Assembly (NCBI RefSeq): GCF_003012705.1
Contig: NZ_PXYL01000001.1
Coordinates: 310,001 to 374,000 of the forward strand
DNA length: 64,000 nt
Reading direction: 5' to 3'
From: Pseudaminobacter soli (ex Li et al. 2025)
GTDB taxonomy: Bacteria; Pseudomonadota; Alphaproteobacteria; Rhizobiales; Rhizobiaceae
The notes under the pieces are model-generated. The model saw nothing but the letters and a program-made list of their open reading frames with translations. It searched no databases and was not told the DNA's origin. Shown here piece after piece: positions 41,266 through 49,589 of the stretch; the stretch's first letter is position 1; every line of letters starts with the position of its first letter. A program made the position numbers and the translations under genes.

Positions 41266-42843
41266 TCAAAAATCCGTCGGTGCGCCGCCTTCGGCCTTGC
41301 GCTTTTCCACGAAGGCGTCGAGTTCCTCGCGGATGGCCGGGTCGATCGCCGGTTCCTCGTAGTTCGCCAGGCGCTCTTTCCAGACCCGATTGGCCTTCTC
41401 CACCGCCGTTGGCGCGCCGGCCTCGGTCCAGGTCTCGAAGTTGCGCCAGTCCGAAATCACCGGCGCATAGAAAGCGCTCTTGTAGCGCGCCTGCGTATGG
41501 GCGGTGCCGAAGAAATGACCGCCGGGGCCGACATCGCGGATGGCGTCGATGGCAAGCGCATCCTCCGACACGTCGAGCGGGGTCAGGAATTCAGCCACCA
41601 TCTGCAACAGGTCGATGTCGAGGATGGTCTTCTCGTAGGAACAGGTCAGGCCGCCTTCGAGCCAGCCCGCGGCGTGCTTGATGAAGTTGCCGCCGCCCTG
41701 GATGCACCCCCACAGCGAAAACACGCTCTCATAGGCGGCCTGCGCATCGACCGCATTGGCGGCGCAGACATTGGAGGTGCGGTAGGGGATCTTGTAACGC
41801 CGGGCGAGCTGGCCACCAACGAGCTGGGCCTTCATATATTCCGGCGTGCCGAAGGCGGGCGCGCCCGACTTCATGTCGACATTGGAGGTGAAGCCGCCAT
41901 AGCCGACCGGCGCGCCTTTCCTCACCATCTGGGTGAAGGCAATGCCGGCGAGCGCTTCTGCATTCTGCTGCACCAGCGCCCCGGCCACGGTGACGGGCGC
42001 CATCGCGCCGGCCAGCGTAAACGGCGTGACGATGACGACCTGCCCGTGCGAGGACATCTGGATGATGCCCTCCATCATCGGAATGTCGAGCTTCAGCGGC
42101 GAGTTGGTGTTGATGATGGTGAGCAGGGATGGCTCTTCCACGAACTGCTCCATCGGCACCCCACGGCCGATGCGGCAAATCTCGATGCCGTCGAGGTTGC
42201 GCTCCTTGCCCAGCGAATAGGCATGGAAAGCCTTGTCGGTCAGAAGCACGAAGTCGCGCAGGCATTCCAGGTGGCGGATCGAGGGATGCAGGTCCACTGG
42301 CTCGACCGGATAGCCGCCGGTGACGTGGAGGATGTTGTGCATCTGGCCGAGCTTCACCAGATTGCGGAAATCCGGCTGGCTGCCCGCCCTGCGGCCTCGG
42401 TCGAGATCGGAGCAATTGGGCGCCGACGCCATCTGCGAGAAGACGAGGTTGTTGCCGCCCAGGCGCACATTGTGCGCGGGATTGCGCGCATGCAGCGTGA
42501 ATTCCGGCGGCGCGTGCGAAATCAGTTCCATGATCATGTCGGCGTCGAAGCGCACGCGCTCGGAGCCTTCGCGCACATCGGCGCCATGGCGCTTCATGAT
42601 CGCCCGGGCCTCATCATGCAGCACGTCGACGCCGATTTCCTTCAGCACGCGCAGCGAGGCGAGGTGGATTGCTTCGAGCTCGTCGTCGGAGACGATTCGC
42701 GTGGGCTCGAACGGAATGCGCAGTTGCCGGAACGGCAGTTGGTCGAAGCCCGTCGAGCCGCCCGCACGTTTGCCCGCACGGCCGCCACGGCGGCTGCGGT
42801 CGGTCGCGAGAACCGGTTCTGCGGGGTTGAGGGCAGCGGTCAT
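41266..42843 (-). CDS. Trimethylamine methyltransferase (MttB) family protein, non-pyrrolysine type (paralogue 2)
   Basis: A 525-residue MttB superfamily protein, start at 42843 with GAGG upstream; longer frames run to 42933. No in-frame amber codon. It shares the core segments of the first paralogue ('VIVTPFTLAGAMAPVTVAGALVQQNAEALAG' in outline, 'GTPEYMKAQLVGGQLARRYKIPYR', 'FIKHAAGWLEGGLTCSYEK'). Residues 16-29 are Arg/Gly-rich (RSRRGGRAGKRAGG). No corrinoid gene is adjacent, so the protein encoded at 24990-25688 may be its partner. Position upstream of a dimethylglycine-dehydrogenase-like gene suggests a trimethylated substrate whose product is then oxidised. Confidence 0.9.
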   Translation of the reverse strand: MTAALNPAEPVLATDRSRRGGRAGKRAGGSTGFDQLPFRQLRIPFEPTRIVSDDELEAIHLASLRVLKEIGVDVLHDEARAIMKRHGADVREGSERVRFDADMIMELISHAPPEFTLHARNPAHNVRLGGNNLVFSQMASAPNCSDLDRGRRAGSQPDFRNLVKLGQMHNILHVTGGYPVEPVDLHPSIRHLECLRDFVLLTDKAFHAYSLGKERNLDGIEICRIGRGVPMEQFVEEPSLLTIINTNSPLKLDIPMMEGIIQMSSHGQVVIVTPFTLAGAMAPVTVAGALVQQNAEALAGIAFTQMVRKGAPVGYGGFTSNVDMKSGAPAFGTPEYMKAQLVGGQLARRYKIPYRTSNVCAANAVDAQAAYESVFSLWGCIQGGGNFIKHAAGWLEGGLTCSYEKTILDIDLLQMVAEFLTPLDVSEDALAIDAIRDVGPGGHFFGTAHTQARYKSAFYAPVISDWRNFETWTEAGAPTAVEKANRVWKERLANYEEPAIDPAIREELDAFVEKRKAEGGAPTDF

Positions 42844-43057
42844 GGTGAGCCTCATGGCATAGCGAAGATGGTCGGCATAATGGACCGGGCGGACATCCTT
42901 GATTGCGGATGCGACGACCATTAGCGCAAGCAAAGCGACATGCCGGGGGTGTCTGGACCGCGATCCCTCCTGTCAGCTAGATGTGACGCGCCGGAAACCG
43001 GAGGGCGACGCACAGAGCGTCACCGGCGAGGCAATTCGCATGCGTGGGGAGGGGTTC

Positions 43058-44236
43058 ATGAACATCGTTCGCAATGAGGCCGAGCTGTCTGCGGACGTGC
43101 CGTGGGTGCCCATCCTCGGCGTCATTGCCACGGTGTCGGTCTTCGCCATTGCACAGGGCCTCAGCTATCCGCTGTTCACTTTCCTGATGCAAAAGCAGGG
43201 CATGCCGCCGGCACTGATCGGCCTGTCGGCAGCCATGACGCCGCTCGGCCTGATCGCTTCGGCGCCCTTCGTGCCGTGGCTGGTTCAGAAGGTCGGCGCG
43301 ACCCGCATCGTCGTCAGCTGCGCTCTGGCGGCGGGCGCTCTGTTCCTGCTGATCGGCTATTTGCAGAATGGCTTTGCCTGGTTCCTGCTGCGGTTCCTGG
43401 TCGGTGTCGCCATCGATCCGCTCTATGTGCTGAGCGAGGTTTGGATGCTCTCGCTTGCGCCGCCGTCGCGGCGCGGCCGGCTGATGGGCATCTATACCGC
43501 CATCATCGGCGCTGGCTTCGCGGCGGGGCCATTCAGCCTCATGATGGTGGGCACCTCCGGCTGGCCTCCCTTCGCCATCGGCATCACCGCCTTCCTCACC
43601 TGCGCCCTGTGCCTGACATTCGTTGCGCCGCGCCTGCCGTCCATGTTCGACGGCAATGGCCACACGCCGCTGTCGGGCTTTGTCCGGCACGCGCCTGCGC
43701 TGCTTCTGGCCGTCGTCGTTTCCTCCGCTTTCGAACAGAGCGCCTTTGCACTGCTGCCGGTCTATGGCGCCAGCTACGAGATTCCGGAGCGCGTCCTGGC
43801 GGCGCTGCTCGCCACCATGGTCGCGGGCAACGTCGCGCTGCAGATACCGCTGGGCCTGCTCGCCGAACGCTTCACCGCCCGCGCCGTCATGATTGCCTGC
43901 GCGGTGGCGAGCCTCGCGGGCGCTGCCCTGCTGCCGGTGCTGATCGAGACGCCGGCGATCTGGCCGATGCTGTTCGTGCTCGGCGCCGTTTCCTATGGCA
44001 TCTACACCATGGCGCTGATCGAGCTCGGCAACCGTTTCAGCGGCTCGATGCTGGTGGCGGGCAACGCCGCCTTCGGGCTGATGTGGGGGCTGGGCGGCAT
44101 TGCCGGTCCGCCCGGCGCGGGCAGCGTGATGCAGTTCGTCGGCATCCAGGGGCTGCCCGTCCTGCTGGGTGTTCTTTGCGTGGTGCTGATCGGATTTGCC
44201 GGCCTACGCGCCTGGCAGCGCCGAAACGAGACTTGA
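43058..44236 (+). CDS. MFS transporter
   Basis: A 392-residue major facilitator superfamily protein with about 12 membrane segments, start at 43058 behind GGGGAGGGG. The Arg/Pro-containing loop 'PPSRRGRLMGIYTAIIGAGFAAGP' between helices 4 and 5 is typical. Inner membrane. The substrate is unknown. It is divergent from the second MttB gene (215 bases between), so import of a methylated compound is possible but not shown. A longer frame to 42899 lacks a ribosome-binding site. Confidence 0.88.
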   Translation: MNIVRNEAELSADVPWVPILGVIATVSVFAIAQGLSYPLFTFLMQKQGMPPALIGLSAAMTPLGLIASAPFVPWLVQKVGATRIVVSCALAAGALFLLIGYLQNGFAWFLLRFLVGVAIDPLYVLSEVWMLSLAPPSRRGRLMGIYTAIIGAGFAAGPFSLMMVGTSGWPPFAIGITAFLTCALCLTFVAPRLPSMFDGNGHTPLSGFVRHAPALLLAVVVSSAFEQSAFALLPVYGASYEIPERVLAALLATMVAGNVALQIPLGLLAERFTARAVMIACAVASLAGAALLPVLIETPAIWPMLFVLGAVSYGIYTMALIELGNRFSGSMLVAGNAAFGLMWGLGGIAGPPGAGSVMQFVGIQGLPVLLGVLCVVLIGFAGLRAWQRRNET

Positions 44237-44435
44237 ACATCGGGCCTCGCCTCGTCTAGATTTGAGCCATGGTTCAACGACGCATGTCCTGCGCGCTTCT
44301 GGTTGTTGCCGTGACGCCTTCGCCGCGTACACGGCACACCGAGCTTTTGCGCCTGTGTGCCCGCATCGGCTATTCGCCGCCGTCCTCCTTCAGCTGAAAC
44401 ATTACGCCCGGCCTTGCCGGAATGATTCAACTGGA

Positions 44436-45830
44436 ATGGATAAACCCATGACTTACCAGAACTTTTCGCTTTCCCAGCTGCAGGCGATCGACGCCGCGCA
44501 CTATCTTCACCCGTTCACCGACCATAAGGACCTGCGTGCGTCCGGCGCGCGCATGATCGTGCGCGCCGACGGCCCGTTCATCTATGATTCCGAAGGCCAC
44601 GCGCTGCTCGACGGCATGGCCGGCCTGTGGTGCGTCAATGTCGGCTACGGCCGTCACGAGCTGGCCGAGGCCGCCTATGAGCAGATGAAGGAGCTGCCCT
44701 ACTACAACTCCTTCTTCCGCTGTGCGACGCCGACGCCGGTACTGCTGGCCAAGAAGCTGGCCGAACTCGCGCCCAAGCACATCAACCAGGTGTTTTACGG
44801 CTCGTCGGGTTCGGAATCGAACGACACGGCCCTGCGTCTGGTGCGCCACTACTGGGCGCTCGAAGGCAAGCCCGAGAAGAACATCATCATCTCGCGCAAC
44901 ATGGCCTATCACGGCTCGACCGTGGCAGCGACGTCGCTCGGCGGCATGAGCGGCATGCATGAGCAGCTCGGCGGTGCCGTGCCCAACATCAAGCATGTGA
45001 TGATGCCTTATGCGTTCGAGCTGGCGCTGCCCGGCGAGAGCGACCACGACTTCGGCCTGCGCGCGGCCAAGGCCGTCGAGGATGCCATCCTCGAAGCCGG
45101 CGCCGAAAACGTCGCTGCCTTCATCGGCGAGCCGATCATGGGCGCCGGTGGCGTGAAGATTCCGCCGGCAAGCTACTGGCCGGAAATCCAGCGCATCTGC
45201 CGCAAGTACGACATTCTGCTGATGCTGGATGAGGTCATCACCGGCTACGGTCGCACCGGCGAGTGGTTTGCCGCCCAGTCGATGGGCATCGAGCCCGACA
45301 CCATCACCACCGCCAAGGCGCTCACCTCCGGCTACCAGCCGCTGTCGGCGCTGCTGGTCGGCGACCGCATCTCCAAGACGCTGGTCGAGAAGGGTGGCGA
45401 GTTCTACCACGGCTACACCTATTCGGGTCACCCGGTGGCCTGCGCCGTGGCGCTGAAGAACCTCGAGATCATCGAGAACGAAGGCCTGGTCGAGCGCGTC
45501 AAGAACGACACCGGCCCGTATTTCGCAAAAATGCTGCAGGAGCGCATCTCCGGCCACCCGCTGGTGGGCGAAGTGCGCAGCTTAGGCCTGATGGGCGCGA
45601 TCGAGATCGTCAAGGACAAGGCGACCCGCGAGCGCTTCCAGCCGGAAGGCAGCGCGGCCGTCGTCGTGCGCGACCATGCGATTGCCCAGGGCATGATGAT
45701 GCGCGCCACCGGCGACTCGATGATCCTGTCGCCGCCGCTGATCTGGACCCGCGAGACCATCGACATGGCGGGCGACCGCATCGTCAAGGCTCTCGACCTC
45801 GCCTTGGCCGACCTCAGCAAGGCCAAGTAA
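44436..45830 (+). CDS. Class III aminotransferase, SpuC-like (polyamine/omega-amino acid:pyruvate)
   Basis: A 464-residue PLP enzyme of the class III omega-aminotransferase family. Signatures are 'LLDGMAGLWCVNVGYGRHEL', 'GSSGSESNDTALRLVRHYW', 'YDILLMLDEVITGYGRTGEWF' with the Asp that pairs with the PLP ring nitrogen, and the PLP lysine in 'TTAKALTSGYQP'. Its length and sequence resemble SpuC of Pseudomonas, the putrescine:pyruvate transaminase. Substrates may also include beta-alanine or other omega-amino acids. Start at 44436 or 44448 cannot be distinguished; neither has a strong site. A terminator follows at 45845. Confidence 0.9.
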   Translation: MDKPMTYQNFSLSQLQAIDAAHYLHPFTDHKDLRASGARMIVRADGPFIYDSEGHALLDGMAGLWCVNVGYGRHELAEAAYEQMKELPYYNSFFRCATPTPVLLAKKLAELAPKHINQVFYGSSGSESNDTALRLVRHYWALEGKPEKNIIISRNMAYHGSTVAATSLGGMSGMHEQLGGAVPNIKHVMMPYAFELALPGESDHDFGLRAAKAVEDAILEAGAENVAAFIGEPIMGAGGVKIPPASYWPEIQRICRKYDILLMLDEVITGYGRTGEWFAAQSMGIEPDTITTAKALTSGYQPLSALLVGDRISKTLVEKGGEFYHGYTYSGHPVACAVALKNLEIIENEGLVERVKNDTGPYFAKMLQERISGHPLVGEVRSLGLMGAIEIVKDKATRERFQPEGSAAVVVRDHAIAQGMMMRATGDSMILSPPLIWTRETIDMAGDRIVKALDLALADLSKAK

Positions 45831-45844
45831 GGTCTTTTTCAACG

Positions 45845-45873
45845 CGGGCGCGGATATCCTCCGCGCCCGTTTC
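45845..45873 (+). terminator. Rho-independent terminator
   Basis: A perfect 10-base stem CGGGCGCGGA (45845-45854) with TCCGCGCCCG (45860-45869), five-base loop, then TTT. It ends the aminotransferase gene. Confidence 0.85.
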
Positions 45874-45986
45874 GCATTCGGGAGGCGGTGGAGGCCGAGT
45901 TCTAGCAGCGCGGCTGAGTGCTCCTGCGGAACGGACCCTTGTCCGGCGCGTTGGCGGTGAGGCTGTCCGTCATCGCGAGGCGCTAG

Positions 45987-46349
45987 ATGAAGCCCTTTAT
46001 CTCTCCCGACGACATGCGCCGCAGTGCGGCCATCGCATTCGATCTGATGCTCGCGCCAATGGTAATCGCCATGCGCTTGCCGCTGATGGCCAAGGAGACG
46101 CGTGACGGCAAGCTTGTCGGCGCCGAGGCGTGGCGGGCGATTGTGGAAAAGAACGCTGCCCTGGCCGAAGGCATTTGGGCCGCGCAGTTTTCCTTGATGC
46201 GTTCGGCTACGATTTTCTGGTTCGACGTCTTTGCAGGCCGGAAACCCTCGCGACCGGCCGGAGCCATAAGTCGCTCGGCGCAAGCCGCGCTGAAGCCGGC
46301 AAGCAGGCGCGTGAAGGCAAATTTCCGAAGACTCTCAAGCAAGCGGTAA
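45987..46349 (+). CDS. Hypothetical protein (120 aa), phasin-like composition
   Basis: A 120-residue protein starting MKPFISPDDMRRSAAIAFDL behind a GAGG site. It is helical, with 'VIAMRLPLMAKETRDGK' and 'LAEGIWAAQFSLMRSATIFWFDVFAG', then a basic C-terminus (ASRRVKANFRRLSSKR). The Ala-rich amphipathic helix and basic tail faintly recall phasin-like proteins, but the similarity is too weak to assign. No signal peptide. The following 286 bases up to 46635 hold only weak hairpins, and I see no gene in them. Confidence 0.55.
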   Translation: MKPFISPDDMRRSAAIAFDLMLAPMVIAMRLPLMAKETRDGKLVGAEAWRAIVEKNAALAEGIWAAQFSLMRSATIFWFDVFAGRKPSRPAGAISRSAQAALKPASRRVKANFRRLSSKR

Positions 46350-46635
46350 AGTAGCTGACTGGCTGCCCTGCTGCGATCCCAAAGGCAAAAACCGCGTCTT
46401 CCGTTAGGCGGAAGAGCACGGCTTTGCCATTGATACGCATGGCCCTTCGCGACCCCGATACGCTGCGAAGGTAACGGCTCCGGTACGCAATACCTGATCC
46501 GGAGCGTGCGGCGGTTTGCGATCCCGCCTGCACACCGTTCTACCCGGACATTGTTACCGCGTGGTTAGCGAGAGCTTAATTAAACCTAAATTTGTAACTT
46601 TTTCCGGCTGTTCGGCTAAGAACTTCCTAAAAGAC

Positions 46636-47520
46636 TTACTTAGCCGCGCCGCGCAGGAAGTTGATGATGCCGGAGAAGTCGACGCCGCCCTGGCCTTGTG
46701 CATTGAACAGGGCGTAGAGCTGCGCGGCCTCCGCGCCGAGTGGCGTGACCGCGCCCGACGCCTGTGCCGCTTCCTGCGAGAGCTTCAAATCCTTCAGCAT
46801 CAAGGCTGCGGCAAAGCCGGGCTTGTAGTCGCGGTTGGCCGGTGAGGAGGGCACGGGGCCGGGCACCGGGCAATAGCTGGTCAGTGACCAGCACTGGCCG
46901 GACGAGGTGGACGCCACGTCGAACAGCGCCTGGTGGGAGAGGCCGAGCTTTTCGGCCAGCACGAAGGCTTCGGCCACGCCGATCATCGAAATGCCGAGGA
47001 TCATGTTGTTGCAGATCTTGGCCGCCTGGCCGGCGCCGTCGCCGCCGCAATGCACGATGCGCCCCGCCATGGGTTGCAGGATCGGCTCGGCCTTGGCGAA
47101 GGCTTCGTCGGAGCCGCCCGTCATAAAGGTGAGGGTGCCTGCCGCCGCACCGCCGGTGCCGCCCGATACCGGCGCATCGACGGAAGGCAGACCATGCTTG
47201 GCCGCAATCGCATGCGCCTTGCGCGCCGATTCCACATCGACGGTGGAGCAGTCGATGAAGAGGGCGCCTTTGGCGGCTTTCGGAGCGATGTCCTCATAGA
47301 CCGATACCACGTGCTTGCCGGCCGGCAGCATGGTGATCACGACCTCCGCATCCTTCACCGCCGCGTCGGCATTTGCCGTCACTGTCACGCCATGCTCGCG
47401 CGCGGTGGCCAGGTTTTCGGCGATCAGGTCGAAACCCTGCACCTTGTGCCCCGCCTTGACGAGGTTGGCGGCCATGGGGTTGCCCATATTGCCGAGGCCG
47501 ATGAAGGCGATGGTGGTCAT
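46636..47520 (-). CDS. mmsB: 3-hydroxyisobutyrate dehydrogenase
   Basis: A 294-residue enzyme of the beta-hydroxyacid dehydrogenase family. Signatures are the N-terminal NAD site 'IAFIGLGNMGNPMAANLVKAG', the substrate motif 'DAPVSGGTGGAAAGTLTFM' and the catalytic Lys in 'GAGQAAKICNNM'. It oxidises 3-hydroxyisobutyrate to methylmalonate semialdehyde in valine catabolism. It lies downstream of an acyl-CoA dehydrogenase on the same strand, the typical valine pair; the other enzymes of that pathway (mmsA, enoyl-CoA hydratase) are not in the window. A hairpin-type repeat lies in the 81 bases between them. Confidence 0.93.
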   Translation of the reverse strand: MTTIAFIGLGNMGNPMAANLVKAGHKVQGFDLIAENLATAREHGVTVTANADAAVKDAEVVITMLPAGKHVVSVYEDIAPKAAKGALFIDCSTVDVESARKAHAIAAKHGLPSVDAPVSGGTGGAAAGTLTFMTGGSDEAFAKAEPILQPMAGRIVHCGGDGAGQAAKICNNMILGISMIGVAEAFVLAEKLGLSHQALFDVASTSSGQCWSLTSYCPVPGPVPSSPANRDYKPGFAAALMLKDLKLSQEAAQASGAVTPLGAEAAQLYALFNAQGQGGVDFSGIINFLRGAAK

Positions 47521-47544
47521 GTCGGTTTTCCTCCGGATAGTCGC

Positions 47545-47611
47545 AAGGGAATAGGGGAGTAAGGGAGTAGGGGAAAGGCTCGATCCTACTCTCCTGTTTC
47601 CTTACTCCCTT
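47545..47611. repeat. Imperfect long hairpin repeat between acyl-CoA dehydrogenase and mmsB
   Basis: A GGGAGTA-rich segment (47545-47573) is the approximate inverted complement of 47585-47611, whose minus strand begins AAGGGAGTAAGG. The right arm reaches the last codons and the TAA stop of the acyl-CoA dehydrogenase (47602-47604). It may stabilise or attenuate the transcript between the two genes. Confidence 0.6.
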
Positions 47612-48771
47612 CCAATCAGTGCCCTCGCGATGATAACGCGCATGATCTCGTTGCTGCCTTCAAGGATCTGGTGCACGCGCAGGTCGCGCACCAGCTTCTC
47701 CACGCCGTAGTCGTGCAGATAGCCATAGCCGCCGTGCAGTTGCAGTGCCTCATTGGCGACGTTGAAGCCGGTGTCGGTGACGAAGCGTTTTGCCATGGCC
47801 GACCATTTGCCGGCGTCGTGCGCCTTTCGGTCGAGTTTTGAAGCGGCGGTGTAGAGGAAGATACGCGCCGCCTGCAGCTCCGTCTCCATGTCGGCGAGCC
47901 GGAATTGCAGCGCCTGGAATTGGTTGATCGCCTGGCCGAAGGCCTTGCGGTCGGCGGTGTAGGCAAGCGCCTTTTCAAGCGCCGACTGCGCGCCGCCCAG
48001 CGAGCAGGCGGCGATGTTGAGTCGGCCGCCGTCGAGCCCTGACATGGCGATACGGAACCCGGCACCTTCGTCGGAGAGCAGGTTCTCAGTCGGCACCTTG
48101 CAGTCCTCGAAGATCACCTGCCTTGTGGACTGCATGTGCCAGCCCATCTTGTGCTCCTGCGCGCCGAAGGAGAGGCCGGGCGCGTCCTTGGGTACGATCA
48201 GCGTCGAGATGCCTTTTGGGCCTTCCTGGCCGGTGCGCACCATGGTGACGTAGATGTCGCTGTCGCCCGCGCCGGAAATGAACTGCTTGGCGCCGTTCAG
48301 CACATAGTCGCCGCCGCTTTTCACCGCACGCGTCTTGAGCGCCGCCGCGTCGGACCCCGAGCCCGGTTCGGTCAGGCAGTAGCTTGCCAGCCATTCCATG
48401 GAGGTGAGCTTGGGCAGGAAGCGCTGGCGCTGCTCCTCATTGCCGAAAGTGTCGATCATCCACGCGCCCATATTGTGGATGGAGATGAAGGACGAAAATG
48501 CCGGGCAAGCTTTCGACAGCGCCTCGAATACCAGCACGGCATCCAACCGCTTCAGCGCCGAGCCGCCGACATCGTCGCGCACATAGATGCCGCCGAAGCC
48601 GAGCTGGCCCGTCTCGCGGATCACGTCGGCGGGGAAATGGTGGTCGCGGTCCCATTCCAGCGCATGCGGCGCCACGCGGTCCTGCGCGAAAGCGTCGGCC
48701 ATTTCCTGGATGGCGCGCTGCTCCTCATTGAGTTCGAACTGGCCGGCTGACGGATCGGTGGAGGCGTCCAT
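47602..48771 (-). CDS. Acyl-CoA dehydrogenase (isobutyryl-CoA dehydrogenase type)
   Basis: A 389-residue flavoprotein, start at 48771 behind GGGAG. Signatures are 'SYCLTEPGSGSDAAALKTRAVKSGGDYVLNGAKQFISGAG' in outline, 'KMGWHMQSTRQVIFEDCKVP', and the C-terminal 'ILEGSNEIMRVIIAR' containing the catalytic-region Glu. Neighbour mmsB supports isobutyryl-CoA dehydrogenase, the valine step forming methacrylyl-CoA. Short-chain acyl-CoA specificity cannot be proved from sequence. Cytosolic, FAD-dependent, using electron-transferring flavoprotein. The last residues and stop lie in an inverted repeat. Confidence 0.9.
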   Translation of the reverse strand: MDASTDPSAGQFELNEEQRAIQEMADAFAQDRVAPHALEWDRDHHFPADVIRETGQLGFGGIYVRDDVGGSALKRLDAVLVFEALSKACPAFSSFISIHNMGAWMIDTFGNEEQRQRFLPKLTSMEWLASYCLTEPGSGSDAAALKTRAVKSGGDYVLNGAKQFISGAGDSDIYVTMVRTGQEGPKGISTLIVPKDAPGLSFGAQEHKMGWHMQSTRQVIFEDCKVPTENLLSDEGAGFRIAMSGLDGGRLNIAACSLGGAQSALEKALAYTADRKAFGQAINQFQALQFRLADMETELQAARIFLYTAASKLDRKAHDAGKWSAMAKRFVTDTGFNVANEALQLHGGYGYLHDYGVEKLVRDLRVHQILEGSNEIMRVIIARALIGRE

Positions 48772-48981
48772 ATGTCTGCTCCCTGGTATTCCTCCGACGC
48801 CGGAACGCCGGCTGGCCTGTAGGCGTCGAAAATGTTCGCTTTGCCGCAGGACCCGCACCTAAAAGTCTGCGACTTTCGCGGCTCGGGTCTAGGCATGCTG
48901 ATCAATCTAGACCAATGATGCCCCCGCGCAACCCGACCTTGTGCGAAGCGGCTGTGCATTTGTGGAAGTCGAGGTGTGCAG

Positions 48982-49584
48982 GTGACGACAATTTTTGACG
49001 AGCTGCTGGGCAGGTTCCGCGATGCCCTGGCGACGGTCGAGGACGAGCGCCTGCACGACTTCGCCGCGACGCTCGACTGGTCGATGCCGCGGCGCCCGCT
49101 GGAGCCGAACGAGCTTGCCTGCACGCGTCTTCTCGACCGCACCACCAGTTTGGCGCCCGAATCATTCCGTCCGCTCGCGACCTTTGTCGCAAAGCATCGC
49201 CACGAACTACGCTGGGGCCAGACCTACACGCCGGCCGATTTCGGCCAGAACTTCATCGACAATTACGGCTGGCTGGAAGTGTTCGGTACGCGCGGCCATT
49301 TCGCCAACGATCATATGGCGGGCGGGCTTCTGGTGCTCGGGCCCGACATCGTCTATCCCGACCACCATCATCTGGCCGAGGAAATCTACATCCCGCTCAC
49401 CGGCGGCACGGAGTGGCGCAAGGGTGAGGGCGGTTTTGTGCCGCGCGCGGCGGGCGAGCTCATCCACCATCCTTCCAACGTCAATCATGCCATGAAGACC
49501 GGGGGCGAGCCGCTACTTGCGCTCTATCTGTGGCGCGGCGGGCCGCTGGCCGCGCGCTCCACCATCACCGGCAAGACGGAGTAG
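48982..49584 (+). CDS. Cupin DMSP-lyase-like protein (PF16867/DLL superfamily)
   Basis: A 200-residue protein, start GTG at 48982 (GAGG seven bases upstream); a GTG at 48976 is an alternative. The first half is helical; the second is a single cupin barrel. The first cupin motif lies in 'YPDHHHLAEEIYIPLTGG': His-x-His, Glu four residues later, Tyr two residues after that. The second lies in 'AGELIHHPSNVNHAM', ending with the last metal His. This pattern and size match the cupin DMSP lyases DddQ/DddL/DddW/DddK and their many uncharacterised relatives. Lyase activity is unproven. It is followed six bases later by cobQ, an unusual pairing for this family. Confidence 0.8.
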   Translation: MTTIFDELLGRFRDALATVEDERLHDFAATLDWSMPRRPLEPNELACTRLLDRTTSLAPESFRPLATFVAKHRHELRWGQTYTPADFGQNFIDNYGWLEVFGTRGHFANDHMAGGLLVLGPDIVYPDHHHLAEEIYIPLTGGTEWRKGEGGFVPRAAGELIHHPSNVNHAMKTGGEPLLALYLWRGGPLAARSTITGKTE

Positions 49585-49589
49585 ACGGC

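Noticed and set aside
25951-42843. Pyrrolysine-encoding amber codon in the MttB genes
   Set aside because: Both reading frames run through without internal TAG codons, and no pyrrolysine genes are in the window.
44269-44397. Short frame (about 42 codons) before the aminotransferase
   Set aside because: No convincing ribosome-binding site and no recognisable pattern; could be a leader but there is no support.
48860-48981. Possible cobalamin riboswitch before the cupin-cobQ pair
   Set aside because: The gap is only about 200 bases and I find none of the conserved B12-box sequence or folding segments.
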